Under the pieces are notes generated by a model. It had not been told where the DNA came from, made no database searches, and saw only the letters and a program-made list of their open reading frames with translations. Below, in pieces: positions 18,101-26,489 of a stretch of 64,000 nt of DNA. The first letter of the stretch is position 1. Every line of letters begins with the position of its first letter. This DNA comes from Hyphomonas adhaerens MHS-3. GTDB lineage: Bacteria; Pseudomonadota; Alphaproteobacteria; Caulobacterales; Hyphomonadaceae. The DNA lies in NCBI RefSeq assembly GCF_000685235.1, contig NZ_ARYH01000002.1, positions 186,001-250,000 on the forward strand. Reading direction: 5' to 3'. Made by a program: the position numbers and the translations under genes.

Positions 18101-20088
18101 TGATTGTGGGGAACCCGCCCTGGGCCAAGCCGTCGTGGAATGAAGGATTGGTGCTTGCGGATATCGATCCCAAGCACATGAACCTCTCGGCGTCAGACGC
18201 GAAGAAGATTCTCGCTGAAGCATTGGCGCAAGCCAAAGGTGAGGTGCGCTTCCTTGAGGAATTCGTTTCAACGCGCGGCGCCATGGCGGTGACGAGTTCG
18301 GAGATGATGCACCCATTTGCTGGCGGCGGATCGAACAATCTTTATCGCTGTTTCGCGGACCTGGCGTTTAGGCTGACGGCACCAAAGGGCTATGCGGCGA
18401 TGATCCATCAGGATGGGCATCTGGGTGATCCGAAGTCAGGCGAGTTCCGTCGGCACTGGTATGCGCGGATCGCGAAACATTTCGATCACAGCAACAAGAT
18501 CACCTCAAAGAACTTTGCAGAGGTCGTCGATCATGTGCGCTTCAGCCTGAACATCTATCGTGGCACGCCAGCCAATATTTCGTTCGATCAGATAACGATG
18601 GCATTCTTGGCATCGCAGGTGGAAGAATCATACCAGCACGATGGCTCCGGCTCGATCCCGACGATCAAGGGGCCCGACGGCTATTGGGACACGCGCGGCC
18701 ATCGCGAACGCCTAATGCGGATCGACCGCGATGCGCTGTCAGTCATTCATGCGCTTTCGGAGGAGGAGGGCACGCCGGTCGAAGAAGCCCGCTTCATTCA
18801 GCCTTTCTCGGCGCGAATGCTCGACGTGTTCCGCCAGATGGCGCGCTTTCCAAAGCTTGATGCTGCCATCGCGCCGGTCGAAACGACGGGTGGAGAACAC
18901 GTCGCAGGCTGGCAGATGAACCGCCTGTGGGATGAAACCAACGCTCAGAAAGACGGCACCATAAAACGGAAGACCGCCTTCCGATCGGCCTCAGAGATGG
19001 TCCTGCAAGGGCCGCTCTTCCACGTCGACAATCCACTCTACAAGACGCCACGTGCGGTCTCGCGGACGAATGCCGACTATGATGTGATCGACCTTGTCGC
19101 CGCACCTGACGACTACCTTCCGCGCACCAATTACGGCCCGGCGGTAGAACCCGCCGAATACCGACGCCGCATGACCCGCTGCCGCTGGGATCCAACAAAG
19201 ACACATGCCGACTTCTACCGTGTTGCATTTCGAGCGATGATCAACTTGAATAGTGAACGAAGCTTGATCGGTGCCACAATTCCGGTTGGCGCTGCTCATG
19301 TGAACAGCATAGAAAGCGTGGCGTTCAGAGACGAAACGGACCTCGTTAATGCCACCGCACTTTGGTGCAGTTTGCCGATCGATTTCTTGATTAAGGCAAG
19401 CGCCAAACAAAACCTGCATGACAAAGACGCGCAGGGAATCCCTTGGGCCGAACTGAACGACACTTCCAAGCACCGCGGCCTCCGCCTCGCCTCCCTCACA
19501 ACGGCGTATGCCGACCTCTGGAACCGCAACGGGCCCAATCTGAAGCCCTTGCCCTGGTCGTCCGACGATCCGCGACTTGCGCTGGAGGGGCCGGTCGAGG
19601 GACCTCGAGCATGGGACCGCACCGCGGCCTTGCGCACCGAGTTCGCCCGTCGCTTGGCTTTAGTTGAAATCGACGTGCTTGTGGCTCAGGCATTTGGCCT
19701 CAAGCTCGATCAGTTGATTGAGATCTATCGGATCTACTTTCCCGTGCTGCAGGAGAATGAGGCCGGCACTTGGTATGATCAGAATGGGCGGATTGTGTGG
19801 ACCTGTTCCAAGGGACTGCCGGGGATTGGCTGGCTGGAGCCAAATCGAACTGGGGAGATGAAGAGTCCAGGACGAGCGGCTTGGGAGACTAAGCTCACAG
19901 AATTGAATGCTCTTCCGGCTGACAAGCAGGTGCTCACCTGCACGGTCGTGGATGATACGCAGCCAGGCGGCCCGCGTGAGGTTGAGCGGAGGTTTGTCGG
20001 GCCCTTCACGAAGTGTGACCGGGTTGAAGACTATAAGCGTGCCTGGGCCTTCTTTGAGGCCCACAAGGATAAGGATGGGATGGCATGA
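15187..20088 (+). CDS. Giant N6-adenine DNA methyltransferase, DrmMI / Eco57I-like
   Basis: The protein is 1633 residues if it begins at the ATG at 15187, which has GGAGG eight bases upstream; the frame opens at 15151. It methylates adenine N6 with SAM. Visible are ASYYTPEPLARLLVKHAL (about 545-562), motif I as LEPAMGSAAFLVEA (about 580), the acidic motif GVDLNPIAVELGQISLW (about 638) and catalytic motif IV NPPW (about 975). The 330 residues between motifs I-III and NPPW are an insertion typical of Eco57I and DrmMI enzymes. A very acidic linker (about 465-495, with a run DEEEEEA) precedes the methylase domain; the first 460 residues are unassigned, and the last 500 may be target recognition. 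It overlaps genes on both sides (11 bp and ATGA), so co-translation is expected. It supplies self/non-self marking. Confidence 0.92.
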   Translation: MALDLFGIDNENDFYPTAFLSSALEGEISDAIARWASGDEARTPDKRLESIAEDYLRLLSRIRQSGTRDIALETAKAAYSLIVPALGYPYGRSFAELEEGTQIPLLARVADADGRDRLWIIEAPLPGKEDEASDPISLPFSREQFPESLLDAADTSTPIEDLISNGIFDRDDPPRFVIVASPTQLVLIDRNKWTARSVLRFDLSEIFSRADAPTLQAMACFIACEARVPKTGIALAERLEEEAQRHANAVTASLKKTVREAIEILGNEVLAVCENKYPKGHPRAGVWIESEELSIECLRYMYRLLFLFYAEANPRLGIMPMKDPAYLSGYSLEALRGLESVRLRTLEDQTGTFIWDSLQRLLGLMFEGLEPKSIGASRSFSLPRVRVSLLDPKSTPILSRVRLRNAALQRIIRLLSLKQDKAGTGRISYAQLGIGQLGAVYETLISFTGFVAKSDLIELIPKKGKDNHADDENDTSDDSDVIEDEEEEEAYSAVDKIDPLAPSYFVERSRADEFTPEQIVYDGTEPRIYKRGSFIYRLAGRDRQKSASYYTPEPLARLLVKHALMELCKDLPADGILELKILEPAMGSAAFLVEATNQLADLYLERKQEETGKRIPQEDYFAERQKVRAYIADRNCFGVDLNPIAVELGQISLWLNSLHKGDFSPWFGDQLHAGNSLIGARRAIYSKHLLSGKKAKDLWLGAKPQEIGWRGELPDGHVWQFLLPAEKMANFDGERSIREFAGEAQDAIKAWRKGGFFAPFEAHEVKLLVQLSEAADALFDAVADDLEKMRASSNDAITLWPDKPMAGVKGLDYQSKLERLRVLQGEEHVANSLPYQRLKTAMDAWCALWLWPLDQVGKLPSRMEWLRDLSLILLGGMTSDGEITLPEGVELPEAPQDLVEMIETRQAAAEVIAADMPSKTINAALFQATDIDTLIRNSPWLQVARETARRERFVHYDLIFADIQRARGGFDLIVGNPPWAKPSWNEGLVLADIDPKHMNLSASDAKKILAEALAQAKGEVRFLEEFVSTRGAMAVTSSEMMHPFAGGGSNNLYRCFADLAFRLTAPKGYAAMIHQDGHLGDPKSGEFRRHWYARIAKHFDHSNKITSKNFAEVVDHVRFSLNIYRGTPANISFDQITMAFLASQVEESYQHDGSGSIPTIKGPDGYWDTRGHRERLMRIDRDALSVIHALSEEEGTPVEEARFIQPFSARMLDVFRQMARFPKLDAAIAPVETTGGEHVAGWQMNRLWDETNAQKDGTIKRKTAFRSASEMVLQGPLFHVDNPLYKTPRAVSRTNADYDVIDLVAAPDDYLPRTNYGPAVEPAEYRRRMTRCRWDPTKTHADFYRVAFRAMINLNSERSLIGATIPVGAAHVNSIESVAFRDETDLVNATALWCSLPIDFLIKASAKQNLHDKDAQGIPWAELNDTSKHRGLRLASLTTAYADLWNRNGPNLKPLPWSSDDPRLALEGPVEGPRAWDRTAALRTEFARRLALVEIDVLVAQAFGLKLDQLIEIYRIYFPVLQENEAGTWYDQNGRIVWTCSKGLPGIGWLEPNRTGEMKSPGRAAWETKLTELNALPADKQVLTCTVVDDTQPGGPREVERRFVGPFTKCDRVEDYKRAWAFFEAHKDKDGMA

Positions 20089-23000
20089 ACCCGATCCTGC
20101 TCGGCAAACAGGTTAAAGATGGGCTGAGGGATCTGGTCCGCTCAAGCTTTGAAACGACGACTGCTGCCTTTTCAGGTATGATTGAGCGGTTTCTTGGGAC
20201 GGATGGAAATTTCCTGAAAGGTCCCTGGCTATCGGTTGATCTGCCGTTCCGGCCTGCAGACTCCGAGATTGAACTCTTTCCGGAAGTGCCGCTGGGGTTT
20301 CGTCCGCACAAGCACCAGGAACTTGCCTTCAACAGGTTGCGCGCGCCGAACGCCCGATCCACGCTTGTTGCGACGGGTACGGGGTCAGGTAAGACCGAGT
20401 GTTATCTCTGGCCGATCCTGGATGCGTGCCGCGCTCAGATGGCTGAGCCCGGGATCAAGGCGATCATCATCTATCCAATGAATGCGCTTGCCACCGATCA
20501 GGCGCGGCGCATTGCCAAGGCCATTCACCGCATACCTGCTCTCAAAGGCGTGCGATGCGGCATCTATGCGGATTCCGAGCCGACGCCCGCCAGCGATGCG
20601 ATGAGTGATGCTGACGTCATCACCAGCCGCGAAGAAATGCGGCGAAACCCGCCAGATATTCTGCTCACGAACTATAAGATGCTGGACTATCTGCTCTTGA
20701 GGGGACGTGACAAGCGGCTCTGGGCGAAGAATGGTCCGGAGACGCTTCGCTATCTCGTTGTCGACGAATTGCATACATTTGATGGGGCGCAAGGCGCCGA
20801 TCTTGCGCTTCTTATCCGGCGGTTGAAGGCGCGTCTGGGGACGCCGCAGAACCATCTCGCCTGCGTCGGGTCTTCCGCTACGCTCGGAAGCGGTGAGGAT
20901 GCGGTTGATAGATTGATTTCTTATGCAAGCGACCTTTTTGGCGAAGCGTTTGAGCGGGACGGCGTCATCCAGGAAGACCGGCTTCTGACCCATGAATATC
21001 TGGAAAGCATTGACTATACTGATCTCCCCGCGCCTGGAGAAATTGTTGAGGCTGTACGAGCAGGGTTGGGTCAGTCGCAGGCCGGTATCGCGCTCAATCT
21101 GGCACGGCTCTTCTTTGACGATTTCGACCCGAACAGCACCTACTACGACGAGAGCCTGCCAGCAGATGCCTCGTCGGAGGCGTGGCGCATCGCGCTCGGG
21201 ACGCGTTTGCGGGCGCATGTGGCCTTTCACCGGGTCCTCGAGGCGATACAGACCAGTGGTCGAGCCGCACTCCTTGAGGGAGCCGTGGGTGCGCTGGCAG
21301 GCGCGCGGCTCTTTCGCGACGGCTGGACAAGGCCTGAACTCGCGGCGCTTGTGGAAGCCGTTGTCATCCTGACCTCATGGGCGCGCCGGGAACTTGGTGG
21401 CCGGGCACAGCCCCTCCTGAATGTCCGAGCACAAATCTGGGCGCGTGAACTCGGCCGTATGGTCGCTCTGTTACCCCGGCCCGGCGAGAGCGAAGACCTC
21501 GTGCCTGCCAGCCTGCATCACTCGGCCGACATGGAGACCGAAGATCTTGAGCGCGCCCTGCCGGTAATTCATTGCCGGCATTGCGGCACGAGCGGCCAGC
21601 TTTGCCGGATCAATGAGAGCAGCCAGAATCTCGGCGCCGACCTCGATACGCTCTATGCAGAATTCTTCGAAGGCGGTGACCGGCTGCGTGTCGTCTATTT
21701 TGAGGCCGTCAGGGCAAAGCTGAAGGGCAAAACGCATGGCGGGGTTGTGAAGGTCAGCGTTCATCCGGACAGTCTTGATTACAAGTGGGAGGAAGCCTCC
21801 CAGATGGCAGCTGGCTGGACGTCTGCTTGGCTCTACGATCCTACAAACGAAAAGGGCTTCATCGACAGAACCTGCCCGGCCTGCGGGACTGAACACAGCC
21901 TGCAAATCCTCGGCCTCAGATCGGCCCGGCTGACAGCCGCGCTTTCGACCACCTTGTTCAACTCCGATCATCATGAAGAGCTGGACACGGAAAAGCCCCG
22001 GGTTCTGATCTTTTCCGATTCCGTCCAGGACGCAGCTCAGCGCGCGGCCGTGACCGAAATCAGAAACGTCCAGACGGTCGTTCGAAAAGCGCTCTATCGT
22101 TCAGCATCCTCGCATGATGAGGATGGACTCGCTTTGAGTGTCCTGTGGAGCGATGAGATTGACCGCATGCGTACCGAACTTGGCGAGGCAGGTTTCATTG
22201 CCCGATTTGTAGCGCGCGATCAAAGCTGGCGCCAACCTTATCAGGACCTCGCTCTGAAGGACGAAGTGCCAACGGACACGATGTTCGGCGACGATGTCGC
22301 CTTGCGGCTCGGCTGGGAATTTTTCTCCGACCTCACTTACCGCTCGCGCACATCTCAGACCCTCGAAACCGCGAGGCTCTGCGTCGCAGATGTGCCAGCC
22401 GGGCGGCTTGCTGATGCCGCTGAGGAATTCCAGGCAGCCCTGCAGGCCCATCTTGGCAATGGCTACGCCATCGATCTTGATGAGGCGAATTCATTCCTGA
22501 CGGGACTCGCCATCCATATGCGCCGGTCCGGTGCGGTCTGGCACCCTTATGTCAAGCGCGCAGCCGAACAAGGTTCGCCCGCACGGGGGCTCAATTTTTA
22601 TGCGGCCGCGCGCACGCTGGGTCTTGGCAATCGCGGTGTCCTGCCTTTCCCCAATCCGAGGCGCTCAGCCGCTCCAAGGCTGCCGACGCTTCGGTCTCGC
22701 GCGGAAGGCTTTCAGTTTGTCGGACGCGATCACGGGACCAATTGGTACCGGGCCTGGATCAACCGCTTCTTTGGCAAGGCGGACGGCGGGTTCGGGACCA
22801 ATCATACCGACATCTTTCGTCTCGCATTCGACGTGCTTGCCCGCCAGGACGTAACCGAAGAGGTTATGACCTCCGGCAATGAAGTAATTGGTGTCTGGGG
22901 GCTGCGGCCCGAAGCGGTTCGTCTAACGCAAAAAGCCGTCGATCTCACCTGCGACCAGTGTGGTCGCCGCGAATGCGTCACCGGCGTGGAGCCCCTCGCT

Positions 23001-26000
23001 TGCCTGCGCATAGGTTGCGAGGGGTCACTTCGGCCAACTGGGGAGACCCCGGCCTCGTCAGACTCGTCCGCCTATCTCAGAGGCGTGATGGAAACCTCAC
23101 GCAATCATCGCATCGTCGCTCGCGAACATACCGGCATTCTCGAAACGGATGACCGGCGGCAGCTGGAGCGGCTTTTTATTGAAGGCGAGGCCCCCTGGCA
23201 CCCCAATCTGATCTCTGCGACCCCGACGCTTGAAATGGGCATCGATATCGGGGACCTCTCCACCCTCATTCTTGCTTCCATGCCGCCGGAAGAAGCCAAT
23301 TATGTTCAGCGGATCGGGCGCACCGGACGGCGGGACGGCAACTCGCTCAATCTGACGCTGATCGCTGCACGGCCCCACGATCTTCAATTTTGGGAAGATC
23401 CAGGCTCGATGCTGGCCGGTCAGGTGACGCCGCCGGGCGTGCATTTGCAAGCCGCTGCAGTTCTGAGGCGGCAGGCCGCCGCCTTTGCCCTCGACCGATT
23501 TGTGGCCGATAGCGAGACAGAGATCGACTATGGAAAGGTCAATACAGCAATATCCGCACTGGCCAGGAACATACCTGGAGGTTTCCCGTGCAACTGGTTC
23601 ACTCATTTGAGGGGCAATGGTGCGGAGATTGCCGAGGCCTTCCTCGCAATTCTGCCCGAAGCTGTGCGCGACAGCGAAGCGCTTGTGACCCAATTGCGAG
23701 ACTATTTGGTCGGCGATGGGGAAACCTCTCTCCGCTACCGCGTCCGGGCGGTATTTGACGAGGCCGCCGAAGAACGCGCCGAATTACTCGAGCTTCAAAA
23801 GCAGCTCGACAATGCGCGCCGCCGGCTGAAGGACCAGTCGCCTCCGCCAATGGATCTCGACGAGCAACTGAAGAAGTTGAGTGAGCGGCGGACAGAAATA
23901 TCGCGGACGATTCGAGAGACGATCAACCAGGTTCAGGTTCTGCAATTTCTGACCGATCGTGGCCTCCTGCCGAACTACGCCTTCCCGGAAGAAGGCGTGA
24001 AGCTCAAGTCAATCATCGTCAAATCGCGTGAAGTCAGCGATACGCGTGCAGACGGGGATGCGGATCTCATCATCCGCGAATATCAGCGCCCAGCCTCCTC
24101 GGCCTTGAGTGAATTTGCGCCTGACCAGACCTTCTATGCAGAAGGACGCGAAGTCACGATCGACCGGATAGACCTTCGCTCAAAAGACCTTTCTGTCTGG
24201 CGCTTTTGTCCAAATTGCACGCATGGCGAGCTTGATGCGACAGGCGGCAGTCGAGCCACATGTCCGCGATGTGACACTCCGATGTGGTCAGATTCTGGCG
24301 CTCAGGCGGAAGCCGTGGATTTGCGGTCCGTCGTTGCAACAAGCAGCGAACAGAAAGCAGCAATACGAGATATCGATGAGCGGACCCAGCGCCAATATGA
24401 CCGCCAGGTCTTCCCCAATTATAGCAACGAGGCCATCGAGGTCGCCTATGCCATCAAAGGCGGCAAAGCTCAGGCGCCATTCGGATTTGAATTTATCCCT
24501 CAATGCGACTTCCGGGATGTCAATTTCGGCCTGAAGACCGGTGTGCGCCAAGGAGCAATGATCGCCGGCCAACAACGCCAGTCGCGTCCGTTCCGGATAT
24601 GCCGCAAATGCGGCATGCTGCAGAAAGACATTTTCGACAAAGACCGCGATCAGAAACCTGGTAGCCACCAATCCAAATGCTCTGCGGACGGCATGGCCGA
24701 ACCGCGATCAGTCTGGGAAGCGCCCGTCTATCTCATGCGCCGGTTCACGACCGAGGCCTTGCGCCTGATTGTGCCTGTCGCCGGCCGGGCAGATGATGAC
24801 GACATCAAGAGCTTTGTTGCGGCGATCGAGCTTGGCCTGAAGAAGTATTTCTCCGGCCGGGTGGACCATATCCGGAGCGTTGTAGTCGAAGAGCGTCTCC
24901 GCAGCGGCGCGAGCGTGCGAAACCTATATCTTTATGACGCCATTCCAGGTGGGTCGGGATATCTGCGTCAACTCGCGAGCAATCCACAAAGCTTGCTGCG
25001 TGTGTTCCGCCTCGCAGCCTCGACCTTGCGCGACTGCCCCTGCGCGAATGAAGACCACAAGAATGGCTGCTTTCGTTGCGTCAAACCCTATCGCTCGCAA
25101 TTTGGCCCGGGCGAGCCGAAGCGCGACCTGGCATTGCAGCTCGTCGAGGCGGTTCTCGCCGACTGGGATGCCCTGACCGAGGTTGAACAGGCGATCAACG
25201 AAGAACTCGGTGCGGACCTCATTGAAAGCGAACTGGAAGCACGCTTCCTGGATGGACTGAAGAAAGCCTTCGGCGCGCGCAACCTGAAGGATATCATTCT
25301 CGGCAACGGGCAACGCGGCCTTCAGCTTCGCATCGAAGTGCAGGGCGAGGAAATTTACTGGCAGATCGAACCACAGGTTCAGATCAATGAGCGCTTCCCT
25401 GGTCTGCCGGAGCGAAGGGTTGATTTTGTCCTGACCGCTCAGGGTGAGCGTGCTGGCAAACCCATGGTCATCGAACTTGATGGCTGGGAGTTTCACGCAA
25501 AGAGCCTGGAAGATGATGTCGAAAATCGGATCCGCATGATCCGAAGCCGGCAGGTGGAAGTATGGACACTCACCTGGGACGATTTCGAAGAGGTGCCCGG
25601 ACCTGCTGCGAATCCCTTCAGGCAAGGCGGTCTCGATACTGGCCGGGAAACAGTTCTTGCCGGGCTGCTAACGGATCCGCGCTACAATGCCCTTCACAGC
25701 CTGGCCGGAGGTGTTGATACTTTGCGGTCCGGAAGGTCTATGGAAGCGCTCATCGCTCGCTTGAAAGATGATACCTGGGAACCTGCTAAGGCAGCCCTTC
25801 TCTTTGGCAGGGTTGCGCTCGGCCGGAAGGGAGAGGCGCTTGCAGATCTGCCGGCCGATCTCATCAATGAAGATGCCCGTCTCTTCCTTGAGGAGGGTGC
25901 ACTGTTCGGAACGCTGAGTGACCGCGGACTGACGGCCTTTTTTGGGCTCGCAGACGTCTCTCCGCTCGATACGGTCGATCAGGGCAATGCTGCCCGCCTT

Positions 26001-26489
26001 GTCCTTCATGCGGCCATGTCGCCGCTATATGAAACCCGGCTGGATGACAAAGACGCACGCGCCCTCTGGAGAGGGCTCTGGCGCAGCATCAATCTATTAC
26101 AGGAACTTCCCGGCCTCCATGTCAGCCTGCCAGGGCTAGAGACACTGGACGCCCGGTCGGCAGAGGCCAGCTTCTCCGCCAGCGCGCCTGTATCTGACAT
26201 TGAATGGCAGGATATCCGCTCACTGGTCGGGCCAGAGCTTGCCGACCTGGTGACGTCAATCCAGCTTGCCGGCCTGCCGCCACCTGATCTTGTCGGCCAG
26301 GACATGATGCAGGGCGACCAGGTTGTCGGAACCATAGAGCTCGGTTGGGAAGCTCGCAGGATTGCAATCGCACTCGCACCGATCGACCTGGAAGGCTGGG
26401 ACATTGCCGTTGCTGTACCTGTCGATGCCCCAGACTATTCTGCATTCCTTCGCCAAATCCTCCGTTCTGTTTCTGGAGACGCCGCATGA
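20085..26489 (+). CDS. 2134-residue helicase with DUF1998-like region and C-terminal nuclease-like fold
   Basis: Motifs of a superfamily 2 helicase open the protein: Walker A ATGTGSGKTE (about 95-104), motif II VVDELHTFDGAQG (about 225), motif III GSSATLG (about 262) and motif VI QRIGRTGRRDG (about 1075). Several Cys pairs follow: CRHCG and CPACG between the helicase halves, then CPNC/CPRC (about 1375-1400), CRKC (about 1507) and CPCANEDHKNGCFRC (about 1650), the last typical of DUF1998. Near 1780-1815 come RRVDFVL and MVIELDGWEFH, then a D-x-x-x-R-helix, resembling PD-(D/E)xK/Vsr-like nucleases. It reads like DISARM DrmA and DrmB fused, or like DruE of Druantia. It is joined by ATGA overlaps to the methylase and to the RelE-UvrD gene. 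Confidence 0.9.
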   Translation: MNPILLGKQVKDGLRDLVRSSFETTTAAFSGMIERFLGTDGNFLKGPWLSVDLPFRPADSEIELFPEVPLGFRPHKHQELAFNRLRAPNARSTLVATGTGSGKTECYLWPILDACRAQMAEPGIKAIIIYPMNALATDQARRIAKAIHRIPALKGVRCGIYADSEPTPASDAMSDADVITSREEMRRNPPDILLTNYKMLDYLLLRGRDKRLWAKNGPETLRYLVVDELHTFDGAQGADLALLIRRLKARLGTPQNHLACVGSSATLGSGEDAVDRLISYASDLFGEAFERDGVIQEDRLLTHEYLESIDYTDLPAPGEIVEAVRAGLGQSQAGIALNLARLFFDDFDPNSTYYDESLPADASSEAWRIALGTRLRAHVAFHRVLEAIQTSGRAALLEGAVGALAGARLFRDGWTRPELAALVEAVVILTSWARRELGGRAQPLLNVRAQIWARELGRMVALLPRPGESEDLVPASLHHSADMETEDLERALPVIHCRHCGTSGQLCRINESSQNLGADLDTLYAEFFEGGDRLRVVYFEAVRAKLKGKTHGGVVKVSVHPDSLDYKWEEASQMAAGWTSAWLYDPTNEKGFIDRTCPACGTEHSLQILGLRSARLTAALSTTLFNSDHHEELDTEKPRVLIFSDSVQDAAQRAAVTEIRNVQTVVRKALYRSASSHDEDGLALSVLWSDEIDRMRTELGEAGFIARFVARDQSWRQPYQDLALKDEVPTDTMFGDDVALRLGWEFFSDLTYRSRTSQTLETARLCVADVPAGRLADAAEEFQAALQAHLGNGYAIDLDEANSFLTGLAIHMRRSGAVWHPYVKRAAEQGSPARGLNFYAAARTLGLGNRGVLPFPNPRRSAAPRLPTLRSRAEGFQFVGRDHGTNWYRAWINRFFGKADGGFGTNHTDIFRLAFDVLARQDVTEEVMTSGNEVIGVWGLRPEAVRLTQKAVDLTCDQCGRRECVTGVEPLACLRIGCEGSLRPTGETPASSDSSAYLRGVMETSRNHRIVAREHTGILETDDRRQLERLFIEGEAPWHPNLISATPTLEMGIDIGDLSTLILASMPPEEANYVQRIGRTGRRDGNSLNLTLIAARPHDLQFWEDPGSMLAGQVTPPGVHLQAAAVLRRQAAAFALDRFVADSETEIDYGKVNTAISALARNIPGGFPCNWFTHLRGNGAEIAEAFLAILPEAVRDSEALVTQLRDYLVGDGETSLRYRVRAVFDEAAEERAELLELQKQLDNARRRLKDQSPPPMDLDEQLKKLSERRTEISRTIRETINQVQVLQFLTDRGLLPNYAFPEEGVKLKSIIVKSREVSDTRADGDADLIIREYQRPASSALSEFAPDQTFYAEGREVTIDRIDLRSKDLSVWRFCPNCTHGELDATGGSRATCPRCDTPMWSDSGAQAEAVDLRSVVATSSEQKAAIRDIDERTQRQYDRQVFPNYSNEAIEVAYAIKGGKAQAPFGFEFIPQCDFRDVNFGLKTGVRQGAMIAGQQRQSRPFRICRKCGMLQKDIFDKDRDQKPGSHQSKCSADGMAEPRSVWEAPVYLMRRFTTEALRLIVPVAGRADDDDIKSFVAAIELGLKKYFSGRVDHIRSVVVEERLRSGASVRNLYLYDAIPGGSGYLRQLASNPQSLLRVFRLAASTLRDCPCANEDHKNGCFRCVKPYRSQFGPGEPKRDLALQLVEAVLADWDALTEVEQAINEELGADLIESELEARFLDGLKKAFGARNLKDIILGNGQRGLQLRIEVQGEEIYWQIEPQVQINERFPGLPERRVDFVLTAQGERAGKPMVIELDGWEFHAKSLEDDVENRIRMIRSRQVEVWTLTWDDFEEVPGPAANPFRQGGLDTGRETVLAGLLTDPRYNALHSLAGGVDTLRSGRSMEALIARLKDDTWEPAKAALLFGRVALGRKGEALADLPADLINEDARLFLEEGALFGTLSDRGLTAFFGLADVSPLDTVDQGNAARLVLHAAMSPLYETRLDDKDARALWRGLWRSINLLQELPGLHVSLPGLETLDARSAEASFSASAPVSDIEWQDIRSLVGPELADLVTSIQLAGLPPPDLVGQDMMQGDQVVGTIELGWEARRIAIALAPIDLEGWDIAVAVPVDAPDYSAFLRQILRSVSGDAA

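Noticed and set aside
16660-18177. Long antisense frames (180 and 205 residues) opposite the giant methylase
   Set aside because: They lie fully opposite a gene with clear motifs and read as shadows of GC-rich coding DNA.
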